Shown one piece after another: positions 26,613 to 34,190 of a DNA stretch of 64,000 nucleotides. The DNA is from DASREM01 sp035652095. Its GTDB lineage: Bacteria; Acidobacteriota; Terriglobia; Terriglobales; Acidobacteriaceae. The stretch covers positions 18,460 to 82,459 of the forward strand of contig DASREM010000024.1 in NCBI GenBank assembly GCA_035652095.1, given 5' to 3'. The position numbers and the translations under genes are program-made. The notes under the pieces are model-generated. The model was not told the DNA's origin. It saw nothing but the letters and a program-made list of their open reading frames with translations, and did no database searches. Within the stretch, counting starts at the first letter, position 1. The number at the start of each line of letters is the position of its first letter.

Positions 26613-26874
26613 ACTATGACTGGAACTACGTTTTCATTCTCGCCTAGTGAAGGGGCTTAGTCAAACCCTTGGCGGATCTTGTGGTGCGATTTCATCCCAT
26701 CTCATGGCCAGGCAGACGCCCTGGGCCGAATCTGTGGCCCGGAGCGCAAAAATCGGTAGTGTCTTTTCCCTGGCCGCGCATTATGCCGGCGGTACTCCGA
26801 CCCTCTCATCCTTCTTCTCCTGTTTTGCGAAACTCGCAGAACATGGGTATCCTGAGGGACATTACGGAAACAGA

Positions 26875-27561
26875 ATGAACCTGAAACTTCGATCCACCTC
26901 GCAATGGACTTGCCTGCTCGCGCTTCTTCCGATCATGGCCGTTGCCCAAGTCCCTTCTAATCCTCAGCCGCCGGTTGCGTATTCGTCGGTGAGCGAACTG
27001 AACCTGCTCTTGTCGCAACTGCAGCAGATTTCACAGACCACCCAGGCCGATCTCGGCAAGACGCGCGTCGAAAAGTGGAAGACCGATTCCAACACCAAGC
27101 GCCAAACCCAGGCCAACATGGAATCTATCCAGCGCAATCTGCAATCGGCGATGCCAGAAATCATCAATCAATTGCAGGCTTCCCCCGAAAATCTGAACGC
27201 GACTTTCAAGCTTTATCGCAATCTGGACGCTCTCTATGACGTTCTCAGCTCGGTCGTGGAATCGGCCGGGGCATTCGGCTCGAAAGATGAATTTCAGTCT
27301 CTGGCCAACGATCTGAGCACGTTGGAGCACACGCGCAGATCGTTTGCCGACCGTCTGGATACATTATCGGCTTCAAAGGAAAATGAACTGGCCCAACTTC
27401 GGAACCAAATCAAGGCTGCGCAGGCGGCTGCGGCGAGCGCCCCTCCCAAGAAAGTCGTGGTGGATGACACCGAACCCAAGAAGACCACGAAGAAGAAATC
27501 CCCATCTAAATCCGCCAAGCCCAGCGCCAACAGCACCGGGACCCAGACTCCTCCGCAATAG
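26875..27561 (+). CDS. Exported coiled-coil protein of unknown function with Lys-rich tail
   Basis: Not recognised. The 228-residue product has a signal peptide (WTCLLALLPIMAVAQ) when started at ATG 26875, where a GGA-type ribosome site is present. The body is largely helical and rich in Gln and Asn (SELNLLLSQLQQISQTTQADL, MESIQRNLQSAMPEIINQLQ) and probably forms coiled coils. The C-terminus is a low-complexity Lys/Pro/Ser stretch (TTKKKSPSKSAKPSANS), which might bind an anionic envelope polymer. The open frame extends upstream to 26647 but that part looks non-coding. Confidence 0.65.
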   Translation: MNLKLRSTSQWTCLLALLPIMAVAQVPSNPQPPVAYSSVSELNLLLSQLQQISQTTQADLGKTRVEKWKTDSNTKRQTQANMESIQRNLQSAMPEIINQLQASPENLNATFKLYRNLDALYDVLSSVVESAGAFGSKDEFQSLANDLSTLEHTRRSFADRLDTLSASKENELAQLRNQIKAAQAAAASAPPKKVVVDDTEPKKTTKKKSPSKSAKPSANSTGTQTPPQ

Positions 27562-27709
27562 TTTCGTTCCCGGGGCATCGACTGATCCCCCTAAGTAGCT
27601 GAATTTACTACCCTTATCTTTGGGAACTACAAACACTCGAACGGGGTCTATGTATGTGAGGAGTGTTCATCCACGGATTTGGCTGGAGATCGGAACACAA
27701 GGCACTTTT

Positions 27710-27743
27710 GGACCGCGTCATCGGTCCGAATTGAACCTATAAT
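27710..27743 (+). promoter_or_regulatory. Promoter region of the ECF sigma operon with a dyad operator
   Basis: A consensus TATAAT (27738-27743) lies just before the sigma gene. Directly upstream, covering the -35 zone, is a perfect dyad GGACCG-CGTCAT-CGGTCC (27710-27727). No standard -35 hexamer is visible at the right spacing, so initiation may need an activator binding the dyad, or the dyad may be a repressor site. Position and symmetry are seen; function is inferred. Confidence 0.5.
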
Positions 27744-27755
27744 GGTGGGAACGCC

Positions 27756-28505
27756 GTGAGAATCATGGCGGGAGCGGCCACATTGGGTGATTTAGCGAGT
27801 GCCATAGGAGTTCGCCTCGAAGAGTCGGCAATTGTCGCCGAACTGAAGGCGGGGTCAGAGGAGGCGTACGCCTGGCTGATCGGCGAATTCCATCAGCCAA
27901 TCTACAGCTTGATCTACCGGATGGCTTCGGACCCTGCCGATGCCGCAGATACCACCCAGGAAGTGTTCCTGAAAGTGTTTCGCGGAATGAAGCACTTCAA
28001 CGGGCAGTCCAGTCTGAAGACCTGGATTTATCGGATTGCGGTCCATGAAGCCTCCAACCGGCGGCGCTGGTGGTTCCGGCACAAAGCGCGGGAAAGTTCG
28101 ATGGAACCGGTTCTGACCGATGCCGAACAGGAAAATGCAATTGGGCTGAAAGACCTGTTGGTGGACAAGGGCGAGTCCCCATTCGACAACGTGGTGCATG
28201 AAGAAATTCGGGCTCGGGTTGAAGAGGAGTTGCGAAAGGTTCCGGAACCGTATCGCACCACGGTGATCCTGCGCGATTTGGAAGAAATGTCGTACGAGGA
28301 AATCGCCGAAATAACGGAAGTCTCGTTGGGTACAGTGAAGTCGAGATTAACTCGAGGCCGGGAGGCATTGAAGCTGCGCTTGACCGCATACATAAAGGAA
28401 GTTGGTCCGCAACTTGGTTTGCACGCTCCAGAGGAGCGCAGCGGGAAACCACGACCGCGCTCCCGGATTTGTTCGAGTGGCGGGGAAGTCGAGGTGGCGT
28501 CATGA
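27756..28505 (+). CDS. ECF-type RNA polymerase sigma factor (RpoE-like)
   Basis: A 249-residue sigma-70 family protein. Region 2 is clear: FHQPIYSLIYRMASDPADAADTTQEVFLKVF and the DNA-melting helix LKTWIYRIAVHEASNRRR. Region 4 contains VPEPYRTTVILRDLEEMSYEEIAEITEVSLGTVKSRLTRGREAL. It is somewhat long for the class because of a linker of about 50 residues and a basic C-terminal tail. The next gene, coupled by ATGA, encodes its zinc-finger anti-sigma factor. The start could be GTG 27756 or ATG 27765; the close TATAAT (27738-27743) slightly favours the latter. Confidence 0.93.
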   Translation: MRIMAGAATLGDLASAIGVRLEESAIVAELKAGSEEAYAWLIGEFHQPIYSLIYRMASDPADAADTTQEVFLKVFRGMKHFNGQSSLKTWIYRIAVHEASNRRRWWFRHKARESSMEPVLTDAEQENAIGLKDLLVDKGESPFDNVVHEEIRARVEEELRKVPEPYRTTVILRDLEEMSYEEIAEITEVSLGTVKSRLTRGREALKLRLTAYIKEVGPQLGLHAPEERSGKPRPRSRICSSGGEVEVAS

Positions 28506-29167
28506 AGTGCGCCCAGGCAAAATCGCTGTTTTCGCCGTATCTGGATGGAGCCGTCACCGGCACGCAGATGCGTGCGCTGAGCCAGCATCTGGAAAGCTGC
28601 GACGACTGCCATAGCGATTATTCTCTGTTGCAGCAAAGCCAGCAGTTATTGGCGCGGGCGGGCCGCAGGAAGGCGCCCGCCGATCTGGAACTGAGGTTAC
28701 GCCTGGCGATCTCACGCGAAGTGGCCCACAAGCGCGCCCCTTATTTGCAGGGCGCGATGTTGCGGCTCGAAAATCTTTTCCAGGCCTTCATGGTCCCAGC
28801 GACTGCAGGGTTGATTGCCGCAGTTGCCATCTTCGGCCTGGTCATGGGATTGACCACCATGCCACTGCAGGCTGCGGACAATGACGTCCCCCTGATGTTG
28901 TATACCGCTCCGCAACTGCAACAGGCCGCTTTTGGCACCACCTTGGAATCCATCAACGACGATTCACTCGTCATCGAAGCCTACGTGGACTCGAATGGGC
29001 GGATCCAGGATTATCGCATCCTGTCGGACTCAAAAACGTCGAGCGATTTGCTTCCGCAAGTGAAGAATATGTTGATCTTCACTACGTTCCGTCCGGCAAC
29101 CGCGATGGGGAGGCCGACCTCTGGGCGCGCAGTACTGTCTTTTTCAAAGATCAACGTTCACGGGTAG
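28502..29167 (+). CDS. Zinc-finger anti-sigma factor with one membrane helix and a TonB-C-like periplasmic domain
   Basis: A 221-residue membrane anti-sigma factor. The cytoplasmic zinc-binding anti-sigma domain has C3, H29, C33 and C36 (H-L-E-S-C-D-D-C). A single membrane helix lies near 92-115. The periplasmic part ends in a pattern resembling the TonB C-terminal domain: VIEAYVDSNGRIQDYRILSD and FTTFRPATAMGRPTSGRAVLSF. Such a tail could sense envelope proteins. Its ATG overlaps the sigma stop (ATGA), so the pair is translated together. The TonB-C resemblance is by eye. Confidence 0.88.
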   Translation: MKCAQAKSLFSPYLDGAVTGTQMRALSQHLESCDDCHSDYSLLQQSQQLLARAGRRKAPADLELRLRLAISREVAHKRAPYLQGAMLRLENLFQAFMVPATAGLIAAVAIFGLVMGLTTMPLQAADNDVPLMLYTAPQLQQAAFGTTLESINDDSLVIEAYVDSNGRIQDYRILSDSKTSSDLLPQVKNMLIFTTFRPATAMGRPTSGRAVLSFSKINVHG

Positions 29168-29205
29168 AGTGCTGGGCCGAGACTTCGAAGTCCGCCAAGG
29201 TTCCG

Positions 29206-29234
29206 TTGACCCTCAATTGAGAACCCCTTACACT
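29206..29234 (+). promoter_or_regulatory. Sigma-70 promoter for the TPR protein operon
   Basis: TTGACC (29206-29211), 17-base spacer, TACACT (29229-29234). Transcription would begin near 29241. That is downstream of the TTG at 29237, so it rules out that codon as the start and supports CTG 29279. Confidence 0.65.
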
Positions 29235-29266
29235 GGTTGCGTAAACCGCACATCTCCCTGCCTGGT

Positions 29267-29281
29267 AGGAGGTTTCCCCTG
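29267..29281 (+). promoter_or_regulatory. AGGAGG ribosome site preceding a CTG codon
   Basis: AGGAGG at 29267-29272 with six bases before CTG (29279-29281). No ATG, GTG or TTG lies in frame at this distance. This decides the start of the downstream TPR gene. Confidence 0.6.
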
Positions 29282-30868
29282 AGCCGTTGGCTGCGATGCT
29301 CGCTTTATGCGGCACTGATAGGATTGTTGACGCCCCTGGTCCTGGGCCAGGCTTCGGCGGAGCGCAGTCAGCCCCAGCCCCCCGCTGCCCCGGCTGCGAA
29401 TGCTGCGCCCGGCGTGCCTCTCAAACCTCAAACCCCGGAAGTCACCCTCGATACCAGCGAGACTCTGTTCGCAGTTCTGGCCGGGATCAACGCCTGTGGT
29501 TATGACCAGGACCTGAATGCCTCCGACCCCCTTCGCCTGCAGATCCGCAAGGAAATTACGAAGGCGGTGAACGAGTCCGTCGGGGCTCGCGACGTCTTAC
29601 AGGGAATGTGCCAGATCTACAACGATCACCAGCAGCCGGATGGTCCGAAGAATCTCTCCCAGTACGTTTCTCTCGCGCTCTTCTTGAATCCTCCGCCTGC
29701 TTTTACGGTCAAGGTCAAGGAAAAGGACCTTCCACCAGACGCGGCGGCGCTGGTCAGCTTTCTTCCGGCCTTGGCGAAGTTTTATGAAGTGGCGCATCTG
29801 CATTCGATCTGGAGCGAACATCGCGCCGCTTACGAGGCTCTCACTCAGCGCTATCACGAGCCGTTATCGAAGATGCTGTTCGACACTGAGCTCTATCTCA
29901 AGTTGCCTTCGGCGGGCTATCTCGGCCACCAATTCACGGTGTACCTGGACCTGCTGGGAGCGCCGGCCCAGACGAACGCCAGGAATTATGGGCCGGATTA
30001 CTTTGTGGTGCTCACGCCGGGCCCCAATACCAGCTTGAAGATGCAGCAGATCAGGCATACCTATTTGCATTACTTGCTGGACCCGATGTCGTTGAAATAC
30101 CCCGAAGTGAACAAGAAGCTTGAACCATTGCTGGAGTCGGTGAAGACGGCCCCCATGGATGAGGGGTTCAAAACCGACGTTTCACTGCTTTATACGGAGT
30201 GCCTGATTCGTGCGATCGAGATTCGCATGGAAGCCAGCGGCGCGCAGGCGGAAGAGAATCGCCAGGCCGCGGTGCAGGCTGCGGTGAAGCAAGGGTTCGT
30301 GCTCACACGGTTCTTCTATGATTCCCTGGCGCAGTTCGAAAAAGATCCCGCAGGCTTTCGCAATGTATATGGCCAAATGCTAGCGGGCATTGACGTCGGC
30401 AAGGAGGAGAAGCGTGCCGGGCAGGTTGATTTCGCAGCCAAGGCGGATCCGGAATTGTTGCACCTTGCCCGCGCCGCCGAGGGAAAATTGCTGATCAACG
30501 CGGAGCAGAAGCTGAGCGCGGGAGATCCGGCAAGCGCGCAGAAGCTTGCTCAGCAGGCACTCGACGAAAAAACTGGAGATCAAGGTCGGGCCTTGTTCAT
30601 CCTGGCACAGGTGGCGACCACGAACAGGGACATCGAAGGAGCGCGAACCTATTTTCAGCGCGCGCTCACGGCCACCAGCGAACCCAAGGTGGTCGCCTGG
30701 TCGCACATCTATCTGGGCAGGATCTTCGATCTGCAGGAGGAACGCGATGCGGCGCTTGACCATTATCGTGCCGCGTTAAACGCGGCCGCTTCTCTCCCAG
30801 AAGCGAAAGCCGCCGCGGAAAAGGGCCTTCAGCAGCCTTACGAGCCGCCCAGAGATCCAAAACAGTGA
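29279..30868 (+). CDS. Exported TPR-repeat protein, probable CTG start
   Basis: A protein of about 529 residues with a signal peptide (LYAALIGLLTPLVLGQASA) followed by a Pro/Ala/Gln-rich segment. The last 130 residues contain TPR-like helices (ALFILAQVATTNRDIEGARTYFQRAL, VVAWSHIYLGRIFDLQEERDAALDHYRAALN). The middle domain is not recognised. The start is unusual: a perfect AGGAGG (29267-29272) stands six bases before an in-frame CTG at 29279, while the only other upstream starter, TTG 29237, lacks a ribosome site and lies before the predicted transcript start. A second TPR exoprotein follows 47 bases later, suggesting an operon. Confidence 0.8.
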   Translation: MSRWLRCSLYAALIGLLTPLVLGQASAERSQPQPPAAPAANAAPGVPLKPQTPEVTLDTSETLFAVLAGINACGYDQDLNASDPLRLQIRKEITKAVNESVGARDVLQGMCQIYNDHQQPDGPKNLSQYVSLALFLNPPPAFTVKVKEKDLPPDAAALVSFLPALAKFYEVAHLHSIWSEHRAAYEALTQRYHEPLSKMLFDTELYLKLPSAGYLGHQFTVYLDLLGAPAQTNARNYGPDYFVVLTPGPNTSLKMQQIRHTYLHYLLDPMSLKYPEVNKKLEPLLESVKTAPMDEGFKTDVSLLYTECLIRAIEIRMEASGAQAEENRQAAVQAAVKQGFVLTRFFYDSLAQFEKDPAGFRNVYGQMLAGIDVGKEEKRAGQVDFAAKADPELLHLARAAEGKLLINAEQKLSAGDPASAQKLAQQALDEKTGDQGRALFILAQVATTNRDIEGARTYFQRALTATSEPKVVAWSHIYLGRIFDLQEERDAALDHYRAALNAAASLPEAKAAAEKGLQQPYEPPRDPKQ

Positions 30869-30915
30869 CAGAGTTCGCGGGAAAAAGACATCATCTTCGG
30901 ACTTAAGGAGGACGA

Positions 30916-31803
30916 ATGAAGCGAGCAGCGATGTTCATAGTGATGTTGGCGCTGGGCACTTCCGTGCTGGCGCAACAGCAGACGGGCACGCCTGGAGGAA
31001 CGCAATCGGGGTCAACACCAGGCGGCGCAACACAGGGCGGCACGGCGACCCCGCCAGCCAAGCATCCGCTGCAGGCCAAGACCCAGCCCGAGTTCGAAGC
31101 CTATAAAGCCGCGAACGCGATTCAGGATCCGGCTGCCCGGGACAAAGCCGCCGACGAATTTGCGGCCAAGTTCCCGGACAGCGAGTTGCGGGTCCCGCTT
31201 TATAAGCAAGCCATGCGCGATTATCAGAGCGGCAACAATGCCGACAAAATGCAGGAGATGGGACGAAAGGTGCTGGCCATTGACCCGGATGATCCCGAAG
31301 CCCTGGTGGGAGTTGCGGAGATCCTGACCGAACGGACCCGGGACACCGATCTGGACAAGGATCAGCGCCTCGCAGAGGCCGCCAAATTAGCACAGCATGC
31401 CCTGGATACGATTGAAACCGACGTCAACGTCCCACCCGGAACGCCGCAAGAAAAAGTTGATGCCTATAAGGGATTTCTGCGCTCCAGCGCTTACGGGATC
31501 CTGGGAACGCTGGCATTGAACTCCGACAAATATCCTCAGGCCGAGGATTACCTGAGGAAGGCGATTGCAGCGTTGCCCCAGCAACCGGACCCGCTTGCCG
31601 TATTGCGCTTGGCGCTCGCGCTCGATAAGCAGGGGAAATATCCCGATGCCCTGAAAGAAGCCAACCACGCGGTCGAACTCACGCAAGACAATACGCCGTC
31701 GGGAAGACTGGCGCGCCAGGAGAAAGACCGCCTGGAGAAGTTGACCGGCGGAGGCAACGCCAAGACGTCGGACACACCACAGAATCCCGCGCCAAAACAA
31801 TAG
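30916..31803 (+). CDS. Exported TPR-repeat protein
   Basis: A 295-residue protein starting at ATG 30916 behind a perfect AGGAGG four bases upstream. It has a signal peptide (FIVMLALGTSVLAQ), a Gly/Thr/Gln-rich linker (about 20-50) and TPR-type helical repeats such as ALVGVAEILTE, SAYGILGTLALNSDKYPQAEDYLRKAIAALP and LRLALALDKQGKYPDALKEANHAVEL. It probably scaffolds other envelope proteins, but no partner is evident. It follows another exported TPR gene and precedes rnc by 49 bases. Confidence 0.8.
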   Translation: MKRAAMFIVMLALGTSVLAQQQTGTPGGTQSGSTPGGATQGGTATPPAKHPLQAKTQPEFEAYKAANAIQDPAARDKAADEFAAKFPDSELRVPLYKQAMRDYQSGNNADKMQEMGRKVLAIDPDDPEALVGVAEILTERTRDTDLDKDQRLAEAAKLAQHALDTIETDVNVPPGTPQEKVDAYKGFLRSSAYGILGTLALNSDKYPQAEDYLRKAIAALPQQPDPLAVLRLALALDKQGKYPDALKEANHAVELTQDNTPSGRLARQEKDRLEKLTGGGNAKTSDTPQNPAPKQ

Positions 31804-31852
31804 GGTGAGAATACGCGCCTGGCGTTCGTCCGACGCCAGCACGCATGAGCCA

Positions 31853-32626
31853 ATGAAGGCACGTGACATCGCGACGCTCGCAGCGGTTTTGAAGTATCAG
31901 TTCACACGTCCCGAATTGCTGCATCAAGCCCTCACCCATAGCTCCCAGGCGCGGGAACAAGAGGCGCAACAGTTTCCCGAGGCGCGATTTGGCGACAACG
32001 AGCAATTAGAGTTCCTGGGCGATGCCGTGCTCTCGTTGGTAACCACGGAGACGCTGTTCCAACGTTTCCCCAGCTATCGAGAAGGCGAACTCTCGAAAAT
32101 GCGAGCGCACCTGGTAAGCGAGCGGCATCTGATTCAGGTGGCCCGGCAATTGGATCTGGGAGCGTACCTGAACCTGGGCCGTGGCGAAGAAAAGAGCGGG
32201 GGCCGTTCCAAGACCGCTTTGCTTGTGGACGCTCTCGAGGCTGTAATCGCGGCCATCTATCTGGATGGGGGGCTGGAACCGGCACGGGCGTTTGTGCTGG
32301 AAGCCATTGTCGAACCCGAACTGCTCCGGATCGCAGCCATCGGAACTGGACTGCCGGTCACCGATTACAAATCGGCATTGCAGGAAAAGCTGCAGGCGGT
32401 TGGCCGCGCCCAGCCTACTTACGTGCTGGTGAAGGAGCAGGGCCCGGAACACAACAAGACGTTCACCGTGGAGGCCCGCCTGCGCGGCGTCAACGGCAAT
32501 GCGGAATCAGAGTTCGTAGGACAAGCGGAAGGATCAACCAAGAAGAATGCTGAACAAGACGCTGCCCGACAAGTCCTGGAATACCTCGCCAGCGCTGGAA
32601 TTGCCGAGCGTAAAGGACGCGCCTGA
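31853..32626 (+). CDS. rnc: Ribonuclease III
   Basis: A 257-residue double-strand-specific endoribonuclease for rRNA and mRNA processing. The catalytic signature NEQLEFLGDAVL lies at about 49-60, and the second acidic patch is in ALLVDALEAVIAAIYLDGG. The C-terminal dsRNA-binding domain starts near DYKSALQEKLQAVG and ends with STKKNAEQDAARQVLEYL. I use ATG 31853; a GTG at 31805 would prepend non-family residues. Position ahead of lepB is common. Confidence 0.95.
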   Translation: MKARDIATLAAVLKYQFTRPELLHQALTHSSQAREQEAQQFPEARFGDNEQLEFLGDAVLSLVTTETLFQRFPSYREGELSKMRAHLVSERHLIQVARQLDLGAYLNLGRGEEKSGGRSKTALLVDALEAVIAAIYLDGGLEPARAFVLEAIVEPELLRIAAIGTGLPVTDYKSALQEKLQAVGRAQPTYVLVKEQGPEHNKTFTVEARLRGVNGNAESEFVGQAEGSTKKNAEQDAARQVLEYLASAGIAERKGRA

Positions 32627-32633
32627 ACCGAAG

Positions 32634-33386
32634 ATGGACGCAGCCGAAAAAGCGGCACCCTCTTCGGAATGGCTCCTGTCGCTGCAGTCCTTGCTGGGCA
32701 CGGTAGTCATCGCCGTCTTCGTAATCACCTTTGTCGTGCAGGCATTTCAGATCCCCTCGGAATCCATGGAGAACACGCTGCTGATCGGGGATTACCTTTT
32801 GGTAGACAAGTTCTGCTACGGCGGCAGCAGCTTTTGGAATCATTTTCTTCCTTACAAAAACATCAGCCGTGGAGACATTGTCGTATTCAAGTATCCTGTG
32901 AATCCGACACAGCACTTTGTGAAACGCGTGGTCGGGGTCCCCGGCGATCGCATTCGCCTGGTCAACAAGGAAGTATTCGTAAACGGCAATCCTATTCACG
33001 AACCGTACGTGCGCTACACCTCGCGAGTGCATGATGTATTTCGCGACGACTTCCCTCGCCTCAACATGTCGGTCCCCGGGCTGGAAGGGGAGTGGTGGCA
33101 GCAAATGCATCGCCTAGTGGAAAATAGCCAACTGATCGTGCCCGAAGGCCACTACTTCGTGATGGGGGATAATCGCGACGAGAGTCTCGACAGCCGTTAC
33201 TGGGGTTTTGTACCGCGCGAGAACGTAATCGGAAGGCCGCTTATCATCTACTGGTCCGTTCGCGACATTGATAACGATATGATAGGGGTTCCGAATTCAA
33301 GTGATAAGCTTCTGCACTTCACCTATGCCATCACGCACTTGTTCCAGATTACCCGGTGGGACCGCACGTTTCGACTAGTCCATTGA
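32634..33386 (+). CDS. lepB: Signal peptidase I (first of two)
   Basis: A 250-residue type I signal peptidase. One N-terminal membrane helix (about 18-37) is followed by the catalytic Ser44 in PSESMENTLLIGD and the general base Lys97 in VKRVVGVPGDR. The box GHYFVMGDNRDESLDSRYWGFVP is the typical C-terminal motif. Compared with minimal enzymes it has an insertion with EWWQQMHRLVENSQ. The start ATG 32634 is seven bases after the rnc stop; an alternative start at 32547 would overlap rnc. A second lepB follows directly. Confidence 0.93.
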   Translation: MDAAEKAAPSSEWLLSLQSLLGTVVIAVFVITFVVQAFQIPSESMENTLLIGDYLLVDKFCYGGSSFWNHFLPYKNISRGDIVVFKYPVNPTQHFVKRVVGVPGDRIRLVNKEVFVNGNPIHEPYVRYTSRVHDVFRDDFPRLNMSVPGLEGEWWQQMHRLVENSQLIVPEGHYFVMGDNRDESLDSRYWGFVPRENVIGRPLIIYWSVRDIDNDMIGVPNSSDKLLHFTYAITHLFQITRWDRTFRLVH

Positions 33387-33401
33387 AAGGGCGCGATCGC
33401 C

Positions 33402-34190
33402 TTGAATACAGAGCACGTTCTGGTGTCAAAAAAAGAGACCAAGCCGACAGAGAAACCGCGGGAGACTACGGTTGAGTTTTTAGCGTCTCTCGCCGCTGTC
33501 CTCGTGACCGGTCTCTTTATCATCACCTTTATCGTTCAGGCCTTTGAGATTCCATCCAGTTCGATGGAGAACACGCTGCTGATCGGCGACCACGTGTTTG
33601 TAAATCGTGAACAGTTTGCGCCGGCCACAAAGTGGATGGGCCCCCTGCTGCCCTATCGCGACGTCCGGCGAGGCGACATCGTGGTTTTCTTGTCGCCTGC
33701 TGAGCCGGGGTTGTACGTGGTGAAGCGCATCATCGGAGTGCCTGGGGATCGCATCCATTTGCGCGATGGCGTGGTCTATCGCAACGGAGAAAAGCTTGAC
33801 GAGCCTTACGTCGTTCACAGCAGTCCGGACAGCTATAACCCTTATCGCGATAACTTCCCCGCGGTCGCGCCGACCGAATACAACAATCTTTTTCCAGATT
33901 GGCAACTGGTGCTGAAGCAGTACATTCAGGGCGACGACGTGGTCGTTCCCACGAAGAGTTACTTCGCTATGGGCGACAATCGCGACGTAAGTTATGACAG
34001 CCGCTTTTGGGGATTCATTCCCAAAGAAAATGTCATCGGGCGTCCCATGTTCATTTACTGGTCATTCCAGACTCCAGCCGACCAGTACCAGAAAACTGAA
34101 GTCAGTGATCGTTTGAAGTTCATTGGAAATGTAATTCTGCATTTCTTCGACGAGACCAGGTGGAGGCGCACGTTCAAGGTGGTGCGGTGA
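33402..34190 (+). CDS. lepB: Signal peptidase I (second of two)
   Basis: A 262-residue paralogue of the preceding enzyme with the same plan: membrane helix (about 29-47), Ser54 in PSSSMENTLLIGD, Lys108 in VVKRIIGVPGDR and MGDNRDVSYDSRFWGFIP. It also carries the family insertion (QLVLKQYIQGDD). Both catalytic residues are intact, so the copy looks active. The start is probably TTG 33402; a GTG at 33423 is possible. It lies 15 bases after the first copy, so tandem duplication within one operon is the simplest explanation. Confidence 0.9.
   Translation: MNTEHVLVSKKETKPTEKPRETTVEFLASLAAVLVTGLFIITFIVQAFEIPSSSMENTLLIGDHVFVNREQFAPATKWMGPLLPYRDVRRGDIVVFLSPAEPGLYVVKRIIGVPGDRIHLRDGVVYRNGEKLDEPYVVHSSPDSYNPYRDNFPAVAPTEYNNLFPDWQLVLKQYIQGDDVVVPTKSYFAMGDNRDVSYDSRFWGFIPKENVIGRPMFIYWSFQTPADQYQKTEVSDRLKFIGNVILHFFDETRWRRTFKVVR

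Noticed and set aside
26336..26647. Open frames on both strands across the tRNA-Ala gene
   Set aside because: Their translation includes the tRNA or its antisense, a known source of false small proteins; no ribosome site or conservation pattern supports them.
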